Source: Arenibacter hampyeongensis
GTDB taxonomy: Bacteria > Bacteroidota > Bacteroidia > Flavobacteriales > Flavobacteriaceae
Direction: 5' to 3'
Assembly (NCBI RefSeq): GCF_002909255.1
Contig: NZ_PIOB01000002.1
Location: 62,001-126,000 of the forward strand
DNA: 64,000 nucleotides
In this document: positions 19,507 to 29,966 of the stretch, in pieces
How positions within the stretch are numbered: the stretch's first letter is position 1
How the letters are laid out: each line of letters opens with the position of its first letter
The notes under the pieces: model-generated
Database searches by the model: none
What the model saw: only the letters and a program-made list of their open reading frames with translations
What the model was told of the DNA's origin: nothing
Made by a program: the position numbers and the translations under genes

Positions 19507-21792
19507 TTATTTTACGGATATCTCATCTGCAAATATCCAGGCCGGACCTTTTCGTAAATGCCATTCAGGAAGGACCGATCTATTTTTTGCGATTATTTTT
19601 ATATACGCCACCTCTTGCTTTTCAAATTCAGATCCAATATGCTTAATAATGGGCTCCCTTTTTTCTTGGGTCGCAATGGATTCATCCAATACCGTATTAT
19701 AATTTTCACCATCCATTGATATGGAAATAATCACTTGGGTAGGTAACATTACCGATGTGGCCCCTATATCCTGAAAGAAGTTTAGGCCCACATATGACAG
19801 TTCAGTGGCACTTCCCAAATCAATAAGAACCTCAAAATCCTTTTGTGGAATTCCCTGCCAACTTGGATCATCGCCACGGGCAATAGCAAATTTATTATCG
19901 AAAAGTGCCTTATCCCCACCACCGCTATAGGTTTCATCATAGGCATTGCCATATATAACCTTGCACTGATCTCCAAAACCCGTTGAAAACATTTTTTTCA
20001 ATGGAAAGCCAATAGGTTTTCCATTTCTAAAACACATCGCATTTAGTTCTATGGAAGTGGCATATTCAATGGGTCCTGCATATAATTCGGAATGCACTGT
20101 TGGGTTGGAACCATCCAACGTATATCTAATTTCGTAAAAGTCCAATTCATTGTGTAATGATAGGCCGAAAACTTTATTGATTTTATCATAGCTAACGTCG
20201 TAATCAGGAGTTAAGGAACTTCCGGAAAAATTATAGCCCAATTCTTTAAGTCTGTCAAAATGGACATCCAATTTTTTTATAAAGTGTTCTTTGTTCTTTT
20301 TATCTGCCTTGGTCCAAAGCGCTTCGGAAAGTGCACTAATTCTTGGAAGCATCATATATTGGATATGGCTTAAGCTTTTCACTTGTTCGGTCCAAAGATT
20401 TCCCTGTGCGCCTAGTATATGTTGTTTTTTGTCCAGAGCAATATCCTTTGGAATTGGGTCAAAATCATATATCTTTAACACATTGTTATAGCCGCCCCAT
20501 GATGGTGGTTCATATTCACTTTTGCCTTGACTATGATCCAAATACAATGGGTCACCTGGAGACATTACCACATCATGTCCGGCATTTGCGGCTTCAATAC
20601 CCCCTTCAACACCTCGCCATGACATAACCGTTGCCCTTTCTGGCAAACCGCCTTCCAAAATTTCATCCCAGCCAATAAGTTTTCTGTTTTTGGAATGAAT
20701 AAATTTCTCCATTCTTTTAACAAAGTAACTCTGCAACTCCTCCGCAGTTTGCAAGCCTTCCCGTTGCATCCTTATTTTACATTTATCGCATTTCAACCAG
20801 GACTCCTTCCCTACTTCATCTCCGCCGATATGCAAATACTCATTGGGAAACAATTCCACTACCTCGCTTATTATATTTTGTAAAAATTGAAAGGTCCCAT
20901 CGTTCCCGGCACAATAAACTCCGGTAATCACATCGGTATCGCAAGAAAATTCCGGATAACATTGTAACGCCGCCTCGGAATGGCCGGGCATTTCTATTTC
21001 AGGAATTACATCTATGTACCTTTCCCTGGCATAGGCAACAATCTCCCTAATGTCTTCCTTGGTGTAATAACCACCATATACTTCACCCTCGGCATCCTTG
21101 GAGGTAATCTCAAAATCCTCCCAAGGTTTCTTATCCCCCTTTACCTTCCTCCAGGCACCTTTATTGGTAAGTTCGGGATAAGCATCGATTTGAATTCTCC
21201 AGCCAATACCATCTACCAAATGCCAATGAAATTTGTTCAACTTGTGCATTGCGAGGATATCTATGACTTTTTTTACTGAATCTTTGGGAACAAAATGTCG
21301 TGCTACATCCAACATCATACCTCTCCATTTATATGCGGGCGAGTCTTGTATGGATACAAAGTTGAGCACTGGTTCTTTTACACCAACCTTAGGCGATAAC
21401 ATTTGCTTTAATGTTTGGACGCCATAAAAAATCCCCTGGTCCGTACTTCCTTTGATCACAACACCCTCCTTCCCAATGGTCATACTATAAGCTCCATTCT
21501 CCCCATCCTCTCCAGATTTAATCAAATGAATTGCATTATCCTGTACCACCGTGGATAATTCAAGTGATAAATTGAAATTATCCTTTAAAAATGAACCTAG
21601 TTCATTGGTAATCTGAGGGGCCTCAATGTTATTCCCTACGAAAATTACAGTTTTGTCATTGATAGCAAAAACACCTTCCTGATACTTTATTTCACTGGGT
21701 TGGGGAATGATTCCCATTTTTGGCTGCTCTGTATTTTTACATGCAGTAACAACCAATAATAGGATCAAAAGGGTTAATCTACTAAAGTCCAT
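19507..21792 (-). CDS. GH20 beta-N-acetylhexosaminidase lipoprotein
   Basis: 761 residues, SPII signal with lipid Cys 18 (LLLVVTAC). Removes terminal GlcNAc or GalNAc residues. Domains in order: GH20b (about 26-150), the catalytic barrel (about 153-500) with the Asp325-Glu326 pair in HIGGDEVGKESW (the substrate-assisted mechanism residues), a chitobiase C-terminal-like domain (IRYTLDGSNPTVHSELYAG), and an F5/8-type discoid-like carbohydrate-binding domain at the end (about 650-761). Alone on this strand, so it probably serves chitin-oligosaccharide or glycoprotein scavenging at the cell surface. Confidence 0.95.
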   Translation of the reverse strand: MDFSRLTLLILLLVVTACKNTEQPKMGIIPQPSEIKYQEGVFAINDKTVIFVGNNIEAPQITNELGSFLKDNFNLSLELSTVVQDNAIHLIKSGEDGENGAYSMTIGKEGVVIKGSTDQGIFYGVQTLKQMLSPKVGVKEPVLNFVSIQDSPAYKWRGMMLDVARHFVPKDSVKKVIDILAMHKLNKFHWHLVDGIGWRIQIDAYPELTNKGAWRKVKGDKKPWEDFEITSKDAEGEVYGGYYTKEDIREIVAYARERYIDVIPEIEMPGHSEAALQCYPEFSCDTDVITGVYCAGNDGTFQFLQNIISEVVELFPNEYLHIGGDEVGKESWLKCDKCKIRMQREGLQTAEELQSYFVKRMEKFIHSKNRKLIGWDEILEGGLPERATVMSWRGVEGGIEAANAGHDVVMSPGDPLYLDHSQGKSEYEPPSWGGYNNVLKIYDFDPIPKDIALDKKQHILGAQGNLWTEQVKSLSHIQYMMLPRISALSEALWTKADKKNKEHFIKKLDVHFDRLKELGYNFSGSSLTPDYDVSYDKINKVFGLSLHNELDFYEIRYTLDGSNPTVHSELYAGPIEYATSIELNAMCFRNGKPIGFPLKKMFSTGFGDQCKVIYGNAYDETYSGGGDKALFDNKFAIARGDDPSWQGIPQKDFEVLIDLGSATELSYVGLNFFQDIGATSVMLPTQVIISISMDGENYNTVLDESIATQEKREPIIKHIGSEFEKQEVAYIKIIAKNRSVLPEWHLRKGPAWIFADEISVK

Positions 21793-21983
21793 ATTTTATT
21801 GCTTTATCCTTTCACTTAAAAAAAACTCAAATATAAAGTAAATTACATATGGCTGATTTTAGTTAAAATACATTGACGTGTTGTGTTTGAAAGACCTTTG
21901 GGAATAGCACAAGCACTGCCTTATGATAGGGAAGGAAAGGTCCATGTTGCCTATTGTGCTCTGTCCTTTAAAGCTATCTTTAC

Positions 21984-22664
21984 CTATTCTTCAATTATGA
22001 CCGTCTCGGCCGTGGCTCCAAGTTCCATCAATAGATCGGTAATATTTACTACAAACTTTTTGGGACCACATAGATAAAAGTTCTGTCCAAAGTCGGAAAT
22101 ATTATCGATTAGGAATTTGCGATCTATTCTATTTCCCCTAAATCCAACCACATTCTCGCGGGTAAATATTTTTATAAAATTTCCATCCAACATCTTTTGC
22201 AATTCTTCTTCCATAATAACATCTTCCGAGGTCTTATTGGAATAGATCAATTTATTGCCATGAAGGTTCTTATGGGTATAAAGATGTCTGAAAATGGATA
22301 TAAAGGGCGTAATTCCAGATCCACCGGCAATAAAAACACCGGGTCCCTTGTACTGTATGGCCCCAAAAACCTCATGTAGAATAAGTTCTGCCCCCGCATG
22401 TGTACGTCCCAACATTTTGGTGACCCCATCATGATCATTGTAGATCTTGATCATAAATTCAAGAAAGCCATGCTCCATTATTGAGGTAAAGGTAAAAGGC
22501 CTTAATTGGTCCTTCCATTCCGGAAGGTTAATGGAAACCTCCGTCGCCTGTCCCGGAATAAAATCATAACCCGCAGGTCTTTCCACCACAAAACGCTTTA
22601 CGTCATGGGTAATATAATGTGTCTCCAATATTTTAACAATATGGGTCTTCTTCGCTTTCGCCAT
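21984..22664 (-). CDS. FAD/NAD(P)-binding flavodoxin/ferredoxin reductase-like protein
   Basis: 226 residues with the FNR fold: RPFTFTS binds FAD, the GSGITPFISIFRHL motif binds the NAD(P) pyrophosphate, and the C-terminal YLCGPKKFV is the nicotinamide-side motif. There is no 2Fe-2S domain, so the electron acceptor is a separate protein. Similar stand-alone reductases serve flavohemoglobin-like or cytochrome b5-like partners. 42 nt from the aldo/keto reductase gene and on the same strand, so probably cotranscribed. Confidence 0.85.
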   Translation of the reverse strand: MAKAKKTHIVKILETHYITHDVKRFVVERPAGYDFIPGQATEVSINLPEWKDQLRPFTFTSIMEHGFLEFMIKIYNDHDGVTKMLGRTHAGAELILHEVFGAIQYKGPGVFIAGGSGITPFISIFRHLYTHKNLHGNKLIYSNKTSEDVIMEEELQKMLDGNFIKIFTRENVVGFRGNRIDRKFLIDNISDFGQNFYLCGPKKFVVNITDLLMELGATAETVIIEE

Positions 22665-22706
22665 AATTATGCTCTAATTGAATATTTCAAGGTAATAAAT
22701 TATTCA

Positions 22707-23723
22707 TTATCCCAAAATTCCCTCTATCTCCTTTAATTCCGATTCGCTAAAGCCGATATTCCTTAAACCTTCAATATTGTCCAGCAATTGCTCTGTGCGA
22801 CTAACACCTACAAGTACCGTGGAAATACGCTGATCCTTCAACAACCAGGCAATGGCCATTTGGGCGAGACTTTGGCCCCTATTTTCGGCCAGTTTATTAA
22901 GTCTGCCCACCTTGTTCAAAACTTCAGGTGTAATTTGCTCTTCTTTTAAATAACGACCATCCTTACTGGCCCTACTATCTTTCGGAATACCTTTTAAATA
23001 CTTCTTGGTCAAAACACCCTGTGCCAATGGGGAGAAAGCAATAGAGCCAATCCCCTGCTCTCCCAATACCTTTAACAAGCCGTCTTCCACCCAACGGTCG
23101 AACATATTATATCGCGGCTGATGAATCAATAAGGGCGTACCCAAATCCTTCATTATTTTGGCTGCCTTGGCCGTTAATTCCGCAGGGTACTGGGAAATAC
23201 CAGCATAAAGAGCCTTACCTGTTTGAACCAGATGGTGAAGGGCTCCCATGGTTTCCTCCAAGGGGGTATCAGGATCAGGCCTATGATGGTAAAAAATATC
23301 TACATAATCCAGCCCCATCCTTTTAAGACTTTGATCTGCAGATGCAATTAGATATTTACGTGAGCCAAAATTACCATAGGGCCCGGGCCACATATCCCAA
23401 CCAGCCTTACTGGAAATTATAAGTTCGTCCCGATAAGGCAGAAAATCCTTTTTAAAGATCTGTCCGAAATTTTCTTCCGCAGCACCATAAGGAGGTCCAT
23501 AATTATTGGCCAGATCAAAATGGGTAATTCCGTTATCGAAGGCACAGCGTAAGAGATTACGGCCCATCTCGAGATTGTCCGTATGACCAAAATTGTGCCA
23601 AAGCCCCAATGAAATTAAGGGCAAAAGGATACCGCTGTTGCCACAGCGACGGTATTGCATTGTATCATAACGTTTATCATTGGCCCTATAATGGCCGGGA
23701 TCGAAGGAGTCGTTTATTTTCAT
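22707..23723 (-). CDS. yghZ: Aldo/keto reductase, L-glyceraldehyde-3-phosphate reductase type
   Basis: 338 residues. The AKR barrel has the catalytic tetrad region ITHFDLANNYGPPYGAAEENFG (Asp/Tyr), Lys in ELIISSKAGWDMWPGPYG and His in DYVDIFYHHRPD. 'MQYRRCGNSGILLPLISLGLWHNFG' and the 'AGWDMWPGPYG' loop are characteristic of the YghZ/AKR14 group, which reduces L-glyceraldehyde 3-phosphate and methylglyoxal. NADPH-binding residues lie near the C-terminus (STVLVGVSRTEQL). Probably detoxifies aldehydes. Confidence 0.92.
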   Translation of the reverse strand: MKINDSFDPGHYRANDKRYDTMQYRRCGNSGILLPLISLGLWHNFGHTDNLEMGRNLLRCAFDNGITHFDLANNYGPPYGAAEENFGQIFKKDFLPYRDELIISSKAGWDMWPGPYGNFGSRKYLIASADQSLKRMGLDYVDIFYHHRPDPDTPLEETMGALHHLVQTGKALYAGISQYPAELTAKAAKIMKDLGTPLLIHQPRYNMFDRWVEDGLLKVLGEQGIGSIAFSPLAQGVLTKKYLKGIPKDSRASKDGRYLKEEQITPEVLNKVGRLNKLAENRGQSLAQMAIAWLLKDQRISTVLVGVSRTEQLLDNIEGLRNIGFSESELKEIEGILG

Positions 23724-23945
23724 TTTTACTTTTATCTAACAAATTTGAACAAACCCCTAAGTTAGCAAATCTTTTAAATTGAGAAAGGATTCATGAATCC
23801 CATTGGTGGACATTGTAAAACCTATAACCTTGACCACGCCCTTTCACCGGATTGTCTTTATCCATTACAAAAGCAATATTTAATTTGAACTTCTGACCAA
23901 GGTAAAGGACAATAATGGCTATGAATATTTTAGAAAGTCCATGTT

Positions 23946-25937
23946 CTAATTCTTTAAAGGATTTACCCTTAATAGTACAGTTGATTTGGGTTTCAAAGTC
24001 AATTTGAACTGTCTAGTGGAATCGTGCAAAATTTTATTCTCCAATGGATCTATCACTTGGGCGTTAAACGGAAAATTGATGGTCCGTTCACCTCCTTCTA
24101 TGGTGTGTATGCCCATCCAGTTTCGGCCTATATAGAATACATCTTCCGTATCAATATACCTATGTACACCTGCTTTATCCCATGTTGCTCCCAATTCCGA
24201 GGCCGACCATTTAAGTTTCCCATCCAGAAACAATTCCCCACCATTTGGATCAAAGATTATAGTTCCTTTACCGTTCGTCCAAAGCACGGTTATACCCTGT
24301 TCCGTCCACTTTTTTATGCTAGCCTCCTCTATTGAATTTAATTCAAGCACGCCCATAAGCCAAACTACCTTGTATTGGGCGGTTGGCATGCTTTTTAGGT
24401 CCGTTCGAAGGAATAGGTCGTATGAAGTCCCTGTTTTTGCCAACGGATAACGATTGGACAAGATATTCTCGGTTAGTTGACCATAGGTCGGGTCCCAAAA
24501 AGAGATTTCTTCATCTACCACTACCCCGACCTGGGATTTCATTTTTTCACCTATTGATGGTGGGAATAAAGTGTGCAATTCCTGTGTTTTCTCCAATACC
24601 TTCAACAGTTCGGGACTACTGAACCACCCTCCCCACATATCGAACCACCAACCTCCATACCCATAGGCCAGCATTCTTGCCGTATTTTTCCATAAAAGGG
24701 ATACCGAGGTTTCCATGTCCTCCGGACCCAACCATACACCGCTCTCGTACTGTCCTGGAGGCGCTATACCGGTTGAACGGTCTTTCAACAAGGTGGTTAT
24801 GGATGTACGTGTATCGTTCTCCGTAAGCCATAATTTACCATGGAGGTGAACCGAGTTGATTGCCGCCATTGCCGGCCAGTCCTCCCCTATCACCCGGTTA
24901 TAGACATTTGGGCTGGACAGATAGTCCAGGTCCGGACAATCCAACAGTTTTGCCAGGGCACCGTGTCCGCGCCTTGCATCCCCAACAAAATAATGGTATC
25001 CAGAAAAGGCTCCCGTCAATAGATTGCCATGGCTCTTTTCCTTTACGATTTTACTGAAATAGGCAATATTATCTACCAAGACCTCGGCTTGGAAGCGATA
25101 AGTATCTATATAGTTCTGTTCCCTATCCGGATTCCTCCATTCCTTGCGCTTTACAGGCTCATCTATATTGGCCAATTGGGCATTTTCAAAAGTAAGTGAA
25201 GGGCTGTTCCAAGCTTTTCGCAAGGCATCATTGTCCTTATAACGGTCCTTTAACCATTGCCTAAAAGTCTGCAATCGGGCAGGGTTTTGATCTTGATATT
25301 GTTTGGGGTGATAAAACCATTCTTCCGTAAAGCCACTGGCAACATGTATTCCAGCCAAATATTTGGAGTATTGGGAACCTAAAAGCCAATCCAAACAGTC
25401 ACGGAATACCTCCGCTGTTTTTTTTCGCCAAATTTCCGAGGCAAAACACTGGCGAAAAGTAGTGCCGTCCGGTAAATGGGCCGAGGCTTCTGGATATAAT
25501 TGTGTCCACCATTGCGGGGGATCCAAATAAAAACGGATAATAACTTTTGCCTTGGGATCAGCTTTTATGATCTTTTCAAAATCCTTTATCAATCCGCTAA
25601 AATCGTATTTGCCTTCTCCTAACCAAATGGGAGTCCTAAAAGCACCAATACCGGAAATGGTATTTATCCCCCCTTCTCCCAGATAGGCCGGAATATTAAA
25701 AATATGGATACCGGTCCCCGCTATTTCCTCGTAATATTCCTCCTCGCCCAAATAGGACATATAGGCATATGGCGGATAGGTTTCACCGTCTATTACCAGG
25801 GAGGGATTACCTTCGGTCCATTTTATTTCTGCCTTGGATTGGGCATGGACCAACCCATTGCCAATAAACATCATGAATATTAGGGAAAACAAATGATACG
25901 GGTAATTAAATAAGGTGCAAGTAAAAACTTTTTTCAT
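23946..25937 (-). CDS. Exported GH42/GH-A-like glycoside hydrolase
   Basis: 663 residues with a cleavable signal (ending GNGLVHAQS). The catalytic domain (about 40-440) has the clan GH-A order: strand motif AKVIIRFYLDPPQWW, an acid-base candidate around GFTEEWFYHP, and a nucleophile candidate Glu in LWLTENDTRTS. The part from about 480 resembles the beta-galactosidase trimerisation-like domain (VVWLMGVLELNSIEE, GITVLWTNGKG), and the end is a small beta domain. Closest to GH42-type beta-galactosidases but clearly divergent. Substrate unknown. The gene is isolated, without SusCD or other CAZymes beside it. Confidence 0.7.
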   Translation of the reverse strand: MKKVFTCTLFNYPYHLFSLIFMMFIGNGLVHAQSKAEIKWTEGNPSLVIDGETYPPYAYMSYLGEEEYYEEIAGTGIHIFNIPAYLGEGGINTISGIGAFRTPIWLGEGKYDFSGLIKDFEKIIKADPKAKVIIRFYLDPPQWWTQLYPEASAHLPDGTTFRQCFASEIWRKKTAEVFRDCLDWLLGSQYSKYLAGIHVASGFTEEWFYHPKQYQDQNPARLQTFRQWLKDRYKDNDALRKAWNSPSLTFENAQLANIDEPVKRKEWRNPDREQNYIDTYRFQAEVLVDNIAYFSKIVKEKSHGNLLTGAFSGYHYFVGDARRGHGALAKLLDCPDLDYLSSPNVYNRVIGEDWPAMAAINSVHLHGKLWLTENDTRTSITTLLKDRSTGIAPPGQYESGVWLGPEDMETSVSLLWKNTARMLAYGYGGWWFDMWGGWFSSPELLKVLEKTQELHTLFPPSIGEKMKSQVGVVVDEEISFWDPTYGQLTENILSNRYPLAKTGTSYDLFLRTDLKSMPTAQYKVVWLMGVLELNSIEEASIKKWTEQGITVLWTNGKGTIIFDPNGGELFLDGKLKWSASELGATWDKAGVHRYIDTEDVFYIGRNWMGIHTIEGGERTINFPFNAQVIDPLENKILHDSTRQFKLTLKPKSTVLLRVNPLKN

Positions 25938-26196
25938 TTTATAACATTATAATCTCTTCTAAGAGGTTTTGGCCCAATCCAACCATGATCAAGATGTAGA
26001 TCAAGAGATTGAAAAATAAAATCTCTATTCGTGAAAGCATCCTAGCCATAAATGTCACTGAAAAACAGAAAACTACAAATGTCGCTGAATACATCTATAA
26101 TACACGACTTCGTAGAATCCGACCAATAATTATACAATTGCCCTATCAACTATTCCAATTACAAATCCCAAATATGGAGGAAACTTGAATTTAAGA

Positions 26197-27297
26197 TTAT
26201 TTATTTTTCCTTTTTAAAATAATAAAAAGTCCTAAGAGAAGAGCAATTGCCAAAAATATAATGGCATATGTTACAGTTTGTTCAATTTTAAGTTCACCAT
26301 CTTTTTCAACCTTGATTGGTTGGTGCATAATTTCAGGAATCTCATTGAACTCCTCGTCCAAATCCAAAACCAAGGGTTCGAAACTAACATTATTGGGATC
26401 TTTTGGCACTTTGTTCTCAATAGCCAGAATTCTACTCATTTCGGCCAAGATCATAGGATTATCCACATCAAAGCCCAAGTCATCACTTAAACCCTGCCTT
26501 ATGTTTTGAGGCCAATTTAAGGGTATTTGGTAACCCAGCATCCATTTTCTATCCAAACCGCATTCGCAATCTGCCCCAATAATGGACAGTAGTTTATATA
26601 TATGGTCATTTTTAATATCCTTCAGACCTATCTTTTCCCCCATGATTCTCCCGCGGCCATACACAATGAAGGCAATAGGTTCCTTGGGCGCTTGTTCTAT
26701 TCCCAAACTCCAGAGCAGTGACTTCTCTTCCTCAAAATTATTTTGGGAAATGACTTTCATATTGGGACCAATTTTAACCAACTTCGGCATATTGGGTATA
26801 ATATTATTTATACGTTCGCAAGCCTTGAGAATATGGTTCCTAGCAGCTGAATTATCCGCATCGTTATGCCCTTCTATTAATATTACAGAGGCATATATAT
26901 GTGGTAATTCTGCCAATAATTGGTTTTGTGTTGGTGAAAATAGTACCGATTTGCGCTCCAAGCCTTCTAGGTAGGGTGTGGACAAAACCAACATTCTTCC
27001 TTCGGGATCTACCAATATATAGGCTGGTAAGGGCAGATTGTTCTCTTCAACAAAATTTGTAACGGGATTTGAGGCATCTTCCTTAAGACTCAGACCCATG
27101 GGTTTTACATTGGATTCTGCAAAACCTTGAGCCTGCTGTTTCGGAAAAAGTCTGGAATTTTCATCCACCTTGTAAATCACATAAGTAACCTTGGACAAAG
27201 TAGAAAATCCTATTTCCCGAATGGTATACCTACAAGCTTGCGATGTAGTAACATACAGTGCAAAGAGGAACGCCAAAATTATTTTTAAATTTTGCAT
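26197..27297 (-). CDS. Membrane-anchored protein of unknown function, last gene of the mod-PQQ operon
   Basis: 366 residues. The N-terminal signal (IILAFLFALYVTTSQA) is followed at once by CRYTIREIGFSTL. A single C-terminal hydrophobic helix (about 345-362) before basic residues (KRKNK) would anchor it in the inner membrane with the bulk in the periplasm. Middle motifs include LPAYILVDPEGRMLVLSTP, which has a thioredoxin-like feel, and CECGLDRKWMLG, with two Cys. I do not recognise a family. It starts 5 nt after the stop of the propeller/PA14 gene, so is surely cotranscribed. It may tether or fold the large propeller protein. Confidence 0.75.
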   Translation of the reverse strand: MQNLKIILAFLFALYVTTSQACRYTIREIGFSTLSKVTYVIYKVDENSRLFPKQQAQGFAESNVKPMGLSLKEDASNPVTNFVEENNLPLPAYILVDPEGRMLVLSTPYLEGLERKSVLFSPTQNQLLAELPHIYASVILIEGHNDADNSAARNHILKACERINNIIPNMPKLVKIGPNMKVISQNNFEEEKSLLWSLGIEQAPKEPIAFIVYGRGRIMGEKIGLKDIKNDHIYKLLSIIGADCECGLDRKWMLGYQIPLNWPQNIRQGLSDDLGFDVDNPMILAEMSRILAIENKVPKDPNNVSFEPLVLDLDEEFNEIPEIMHQPIKVEKDGELKIEQTVTYAIIFLAIALLLGLFIILKRKNK

Positions 27298-27302
27298 CTA
27301 TA

Positions 27303-29957
27303 TTATTTAGAGTGGTACAATAGTTCTGCAGGGATGGCGGCATTTTTCATGTTGGGGCCTTGCAATTTCAAATTAATTCCCTGCGCTTCGTTCCCCACAA
27401 AATAATCGGCCATTAGTGCATGTAACCCCTTCTTTAATGGCACCACAACACTTTGATCCCCGGCCCCTGGTTTCGTCTCCAAAATATTTTCGTCTGATAA
27501 GTAAACTGTACTAAAGGCTGCCGCGGTGACATTGCTAAAAGTATACATGCCATCCGTTGGAATATTAATATATCCTTTAAACCTTAGTCCGTACATTTTG
27601 TCTTGATCGAATGTCGCAAGATCTATTTCATTGACCAAATCTGATTTCTTAGGAACCATTGCTCCTAAATCTGGAAGTTCATTTCCCGTTTTCCCATTGT
27701 TTTTATAATAATTCCGAATAATTCCAGGTATGGCATCAATATTTACGGCATCGATCAGCTCCGGGATAATTACCTCCAAACTATTTTCTTCACTTTTTAA
27801 TACTTCATTGCCCTCCTTCCAAAACGTTATGGCCCTTACCAAGGTATTATCTGAAATAGCAACAGGATTTCTGTATTTTGGGGAATTCAGGGATGGCGTT
27901 GTTCCATCGGTGGTAAAATGAATTTCACCTGAGTTGCCCTTTCTTTCCATGGAAAAACTCCACTTTCCGTTATTAAGCTCAGGAAGCGCAGTAATGGTTG
28001 GCTCAGGCCTTAACCTAGTAAAGTTTCTTGTCCTCACATAAGATGCTTCTCTTCCGCTTTTGTCAACATATATTATGGATTTTAAGGTAGTATTTTTATT
28101 TATTACAATAGGTTTCTTGTATTGAGTGGATCTTTTGGTAGGCTCACTTCCATCCAATGTATAGAATAGGGTATTAAAATTACCATCCTTAGTTTTTATG
28201 TTGATAGAAAGGGTATCCATAAATTCTTCATTCTCGTAGAGATACGTAATTGGGGCTCTTGATTTTGGTGCAAAAACCATGGAAGTTTCCAACCAATTAC
28301 CACAACTACAACCCCCGCCAGCTTCCGGCGAAAGTATCATCCCCTGAGCAGGTATGGTGCTTAACCAACAATCTGGTCGCAATCGCTCCCATTGTGTAAA
28401 CTTATCGGTATCAAAATTAAATTGGGTAACACTATAACCGCGGTAAAAGGCGGATTGTTCCGTTAGGGCATAAGAGGCACATCCGTGACCGGCCTTTGGC
28501 ACCTCCTGTTCCAGCAACTCTCCGGTATCCAATTTAAAAATACCCGGTTTTACGATTAATCTATTGCCTACAATGGCTGGCTTGGAAAAATGTGCCCCAT
28601 GATGGTTTGCTGGCCATTTTAGCTGATTTTCCCATACAAAATCGCCAGTTTTGGAATCATGGTTATAGATGTAATACATTCCCTCATAGGAGGAAACAAT
28701 AACAATCCTATCGCTACTTCCGGCCATAAAAAATGCCGCCAAACCTGGTTGTACCTGTAAGGGTTTTTCCCAATTTACCTTTCCTGTATCGGGGTTTAAG
28801 GAAACTAAAAACGTATTCTTGAAAATCTTTGGCCCTGCCCTGCCCTCATCCGATAATTTAAACCCAGAATTCCTGGATTCCACAAAACAAATCTGATTGT
28901 CCGTAATGGTGATCGTTGAATTGATGATATGGGATTTTGGTTTTTTATATTCCCATATATTATCGTTCCCATCCTTTTTCTTCGCAAACATGGAAAAACT
29001 AACCACTTGATGTGCCAAGGGTCCTGATTGCTTGTCATACCAACCTTCACCTCCATAATAATTGGTGTAGTTACTTCCCTTGGGAATGGAGGTGCCAATA
29101 ATGTTATCATTTAATAAACTAATATATCCCCAATCAGTCTCCATCAAATCAACATCTTCCGTCACAGGAACTATATTGGTCATATTTCCATTGCTATTAT
29201 TGATCTTTAGCAGGTTGCTTTGGTGGGCTATATATACATAATTGTCATCTGCAGACCAATTACTACAGTCCCTAATAATGTTCATTCTTGAAAGCCCAGG
29301 AATCTCCTTTGACCAAAAAACACTTCCATTATAGGCATCTACTGCTATAATCCGTTCCCTTCCCTGAACGAACATCTTGCCGTTTACCGCGAGTGGAGAT
29401 GGCTTTCTACCACTTCTATCTGTTTGGAATCTTGGTCCGGGACGACCCATCCATTGTATTTCAAAATCGTTCGTAGTGGTGGAGCCCCAAAGACTTTCAC
29501 CTCCAAAGGCACTATTATTCGGCAAACCATATTGATGGGACCATTCGCCGGTGGAGTCATGTGGCGCCTTACTTAAAACTTCCACTACTTCATTTTTTGT
29601 GTGGCTCACCTGCCAAATATTTTTTGCTGCTGCCAACCAATCCGCATATTGTACCTTTTCGCGCTTCAACACCCCATAACCTTTTGGTTTTATAAGGCGG
29701 ATTACTTCGTCTGCACTGCTTCGATCCGCTGTGTTGACTACAACAACATTGGCTACATCGGATGTAATTGGTAGTGCGTTATAGCTATCCGTATGCTGAA
29801 TGGTGATTTTGCCCCCATATAAGCCCGTACCCTGCCATGCCTCGCGCAGTTTTTTGACTTTATTCTCCGAGGTTTCAAATACGATAACCTTTAAGGGTGT
29901 ATGTTCTGCTATTTCAAAAGCAATGGCCTCATTATCCCCACCAAAAACCAACGCCAA
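27303..29957 (-). CDS. Methyltransferase-like / PQQ propeller / PA14 protein, part 2 after an in-frame TAG
   Basis: About 884 residues. Domains: a Rossmann/SAM-methyltransferase-like segment (about 1-105; FGGDNEAIAFEIA, then SDVANVVVVN), a PQQ-type beta-propeller (about 150-560; ERIIAVDAYNGSVFW, LVSLNPDTGKVNWEK), cysteines in GHGCASY and GGGCSCGNW, two chitobiase-like domains (about 600-725; YTLDGSEPTKRST, FTTDGTTPSLNS), and a PA14-like domain (about 785-875). There is no signal peptide and no ATG: the frame opens at TTG 29957, three codons after the TAG that ends the preceding gene, in the same frame. It looks like the C-terminal 60% of one exported protein of about 1,480 residues. See the finding. 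Confidence 0.75.
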   Translation of the reverse strand: MALVFGGDNEAIAFEIAEHTPLKVIVFETSENKVKKLREAWQGTGLYGGKITIQHTDSYNALPITSDVANVVVVNTADRSSADEVIRLIKPKGYGVLKREKVQYADWLAAAKNIWQVSHTKNEVVEVLSKAPHDSTGEWSHQYGLPNNSAFGGESLWGSTTTNDFEIQWMGRPGPRFQTDRSGRKPSPLAVNGKMFVQGRERIIAVDAYNGSVFWSKEIPGLSRMNIIRDCSNWSADDNYVYIAHQSNLLKINNSNGNMTNIVPVTEDVDLMETDWGYISLLNDNIIGTSIPKGSNYTNYYGGEGWYDKQSGPLAHQVVSFSMFAKKKDGNDNIWEYKKPKSHIINSTITITDNQICFVESRNSGFKLSDEGRAGPKIFKNTFLVSLNPDTGKVNWEKPLQVQPGLAAFFMAGSSDRIVIVSSYEGMYYIYNHDSKTGDFVWENQLKWPANHHGAHFSKPAIVGNRLIVKPGIFKLDTGELLEQEVPKAGHGCASYALTEQSAFYRGYSVTQFNFDTDKFTQWERLRPDCWLSTIPAQGMILSPEAGGGCSCGNWLETSMVFAPKSRAPITYLYENEEFMDTLSINIKTKDGNFNTLFYTLDGSEPTKRSTQYKKPIVINKNTTLKSIIYVDKSGREASYVRTRNFTRLRPEPTITALPELNNGKWSFSMERKGNSGEIHFTTDGTTPSLNSPKYRNPVAISDNTLVRAITFWKEGNEVLKSEENSLEVIIPELIDAVNIDAIPGIIRNYYKNNGKTGNELPDLGAMVPKKSDLVNEIDLATFDQDKMYGLRFKGYINIPTDGMYTFSNVTAAAFSTVYLSDENILETKPGAGDQSVVVPLKKGLHALMADYFVGNEAQGINLKLQGPNMKNAAIPAELLYHSK

Positions 29958-29966
29958 TCCTTTTTC

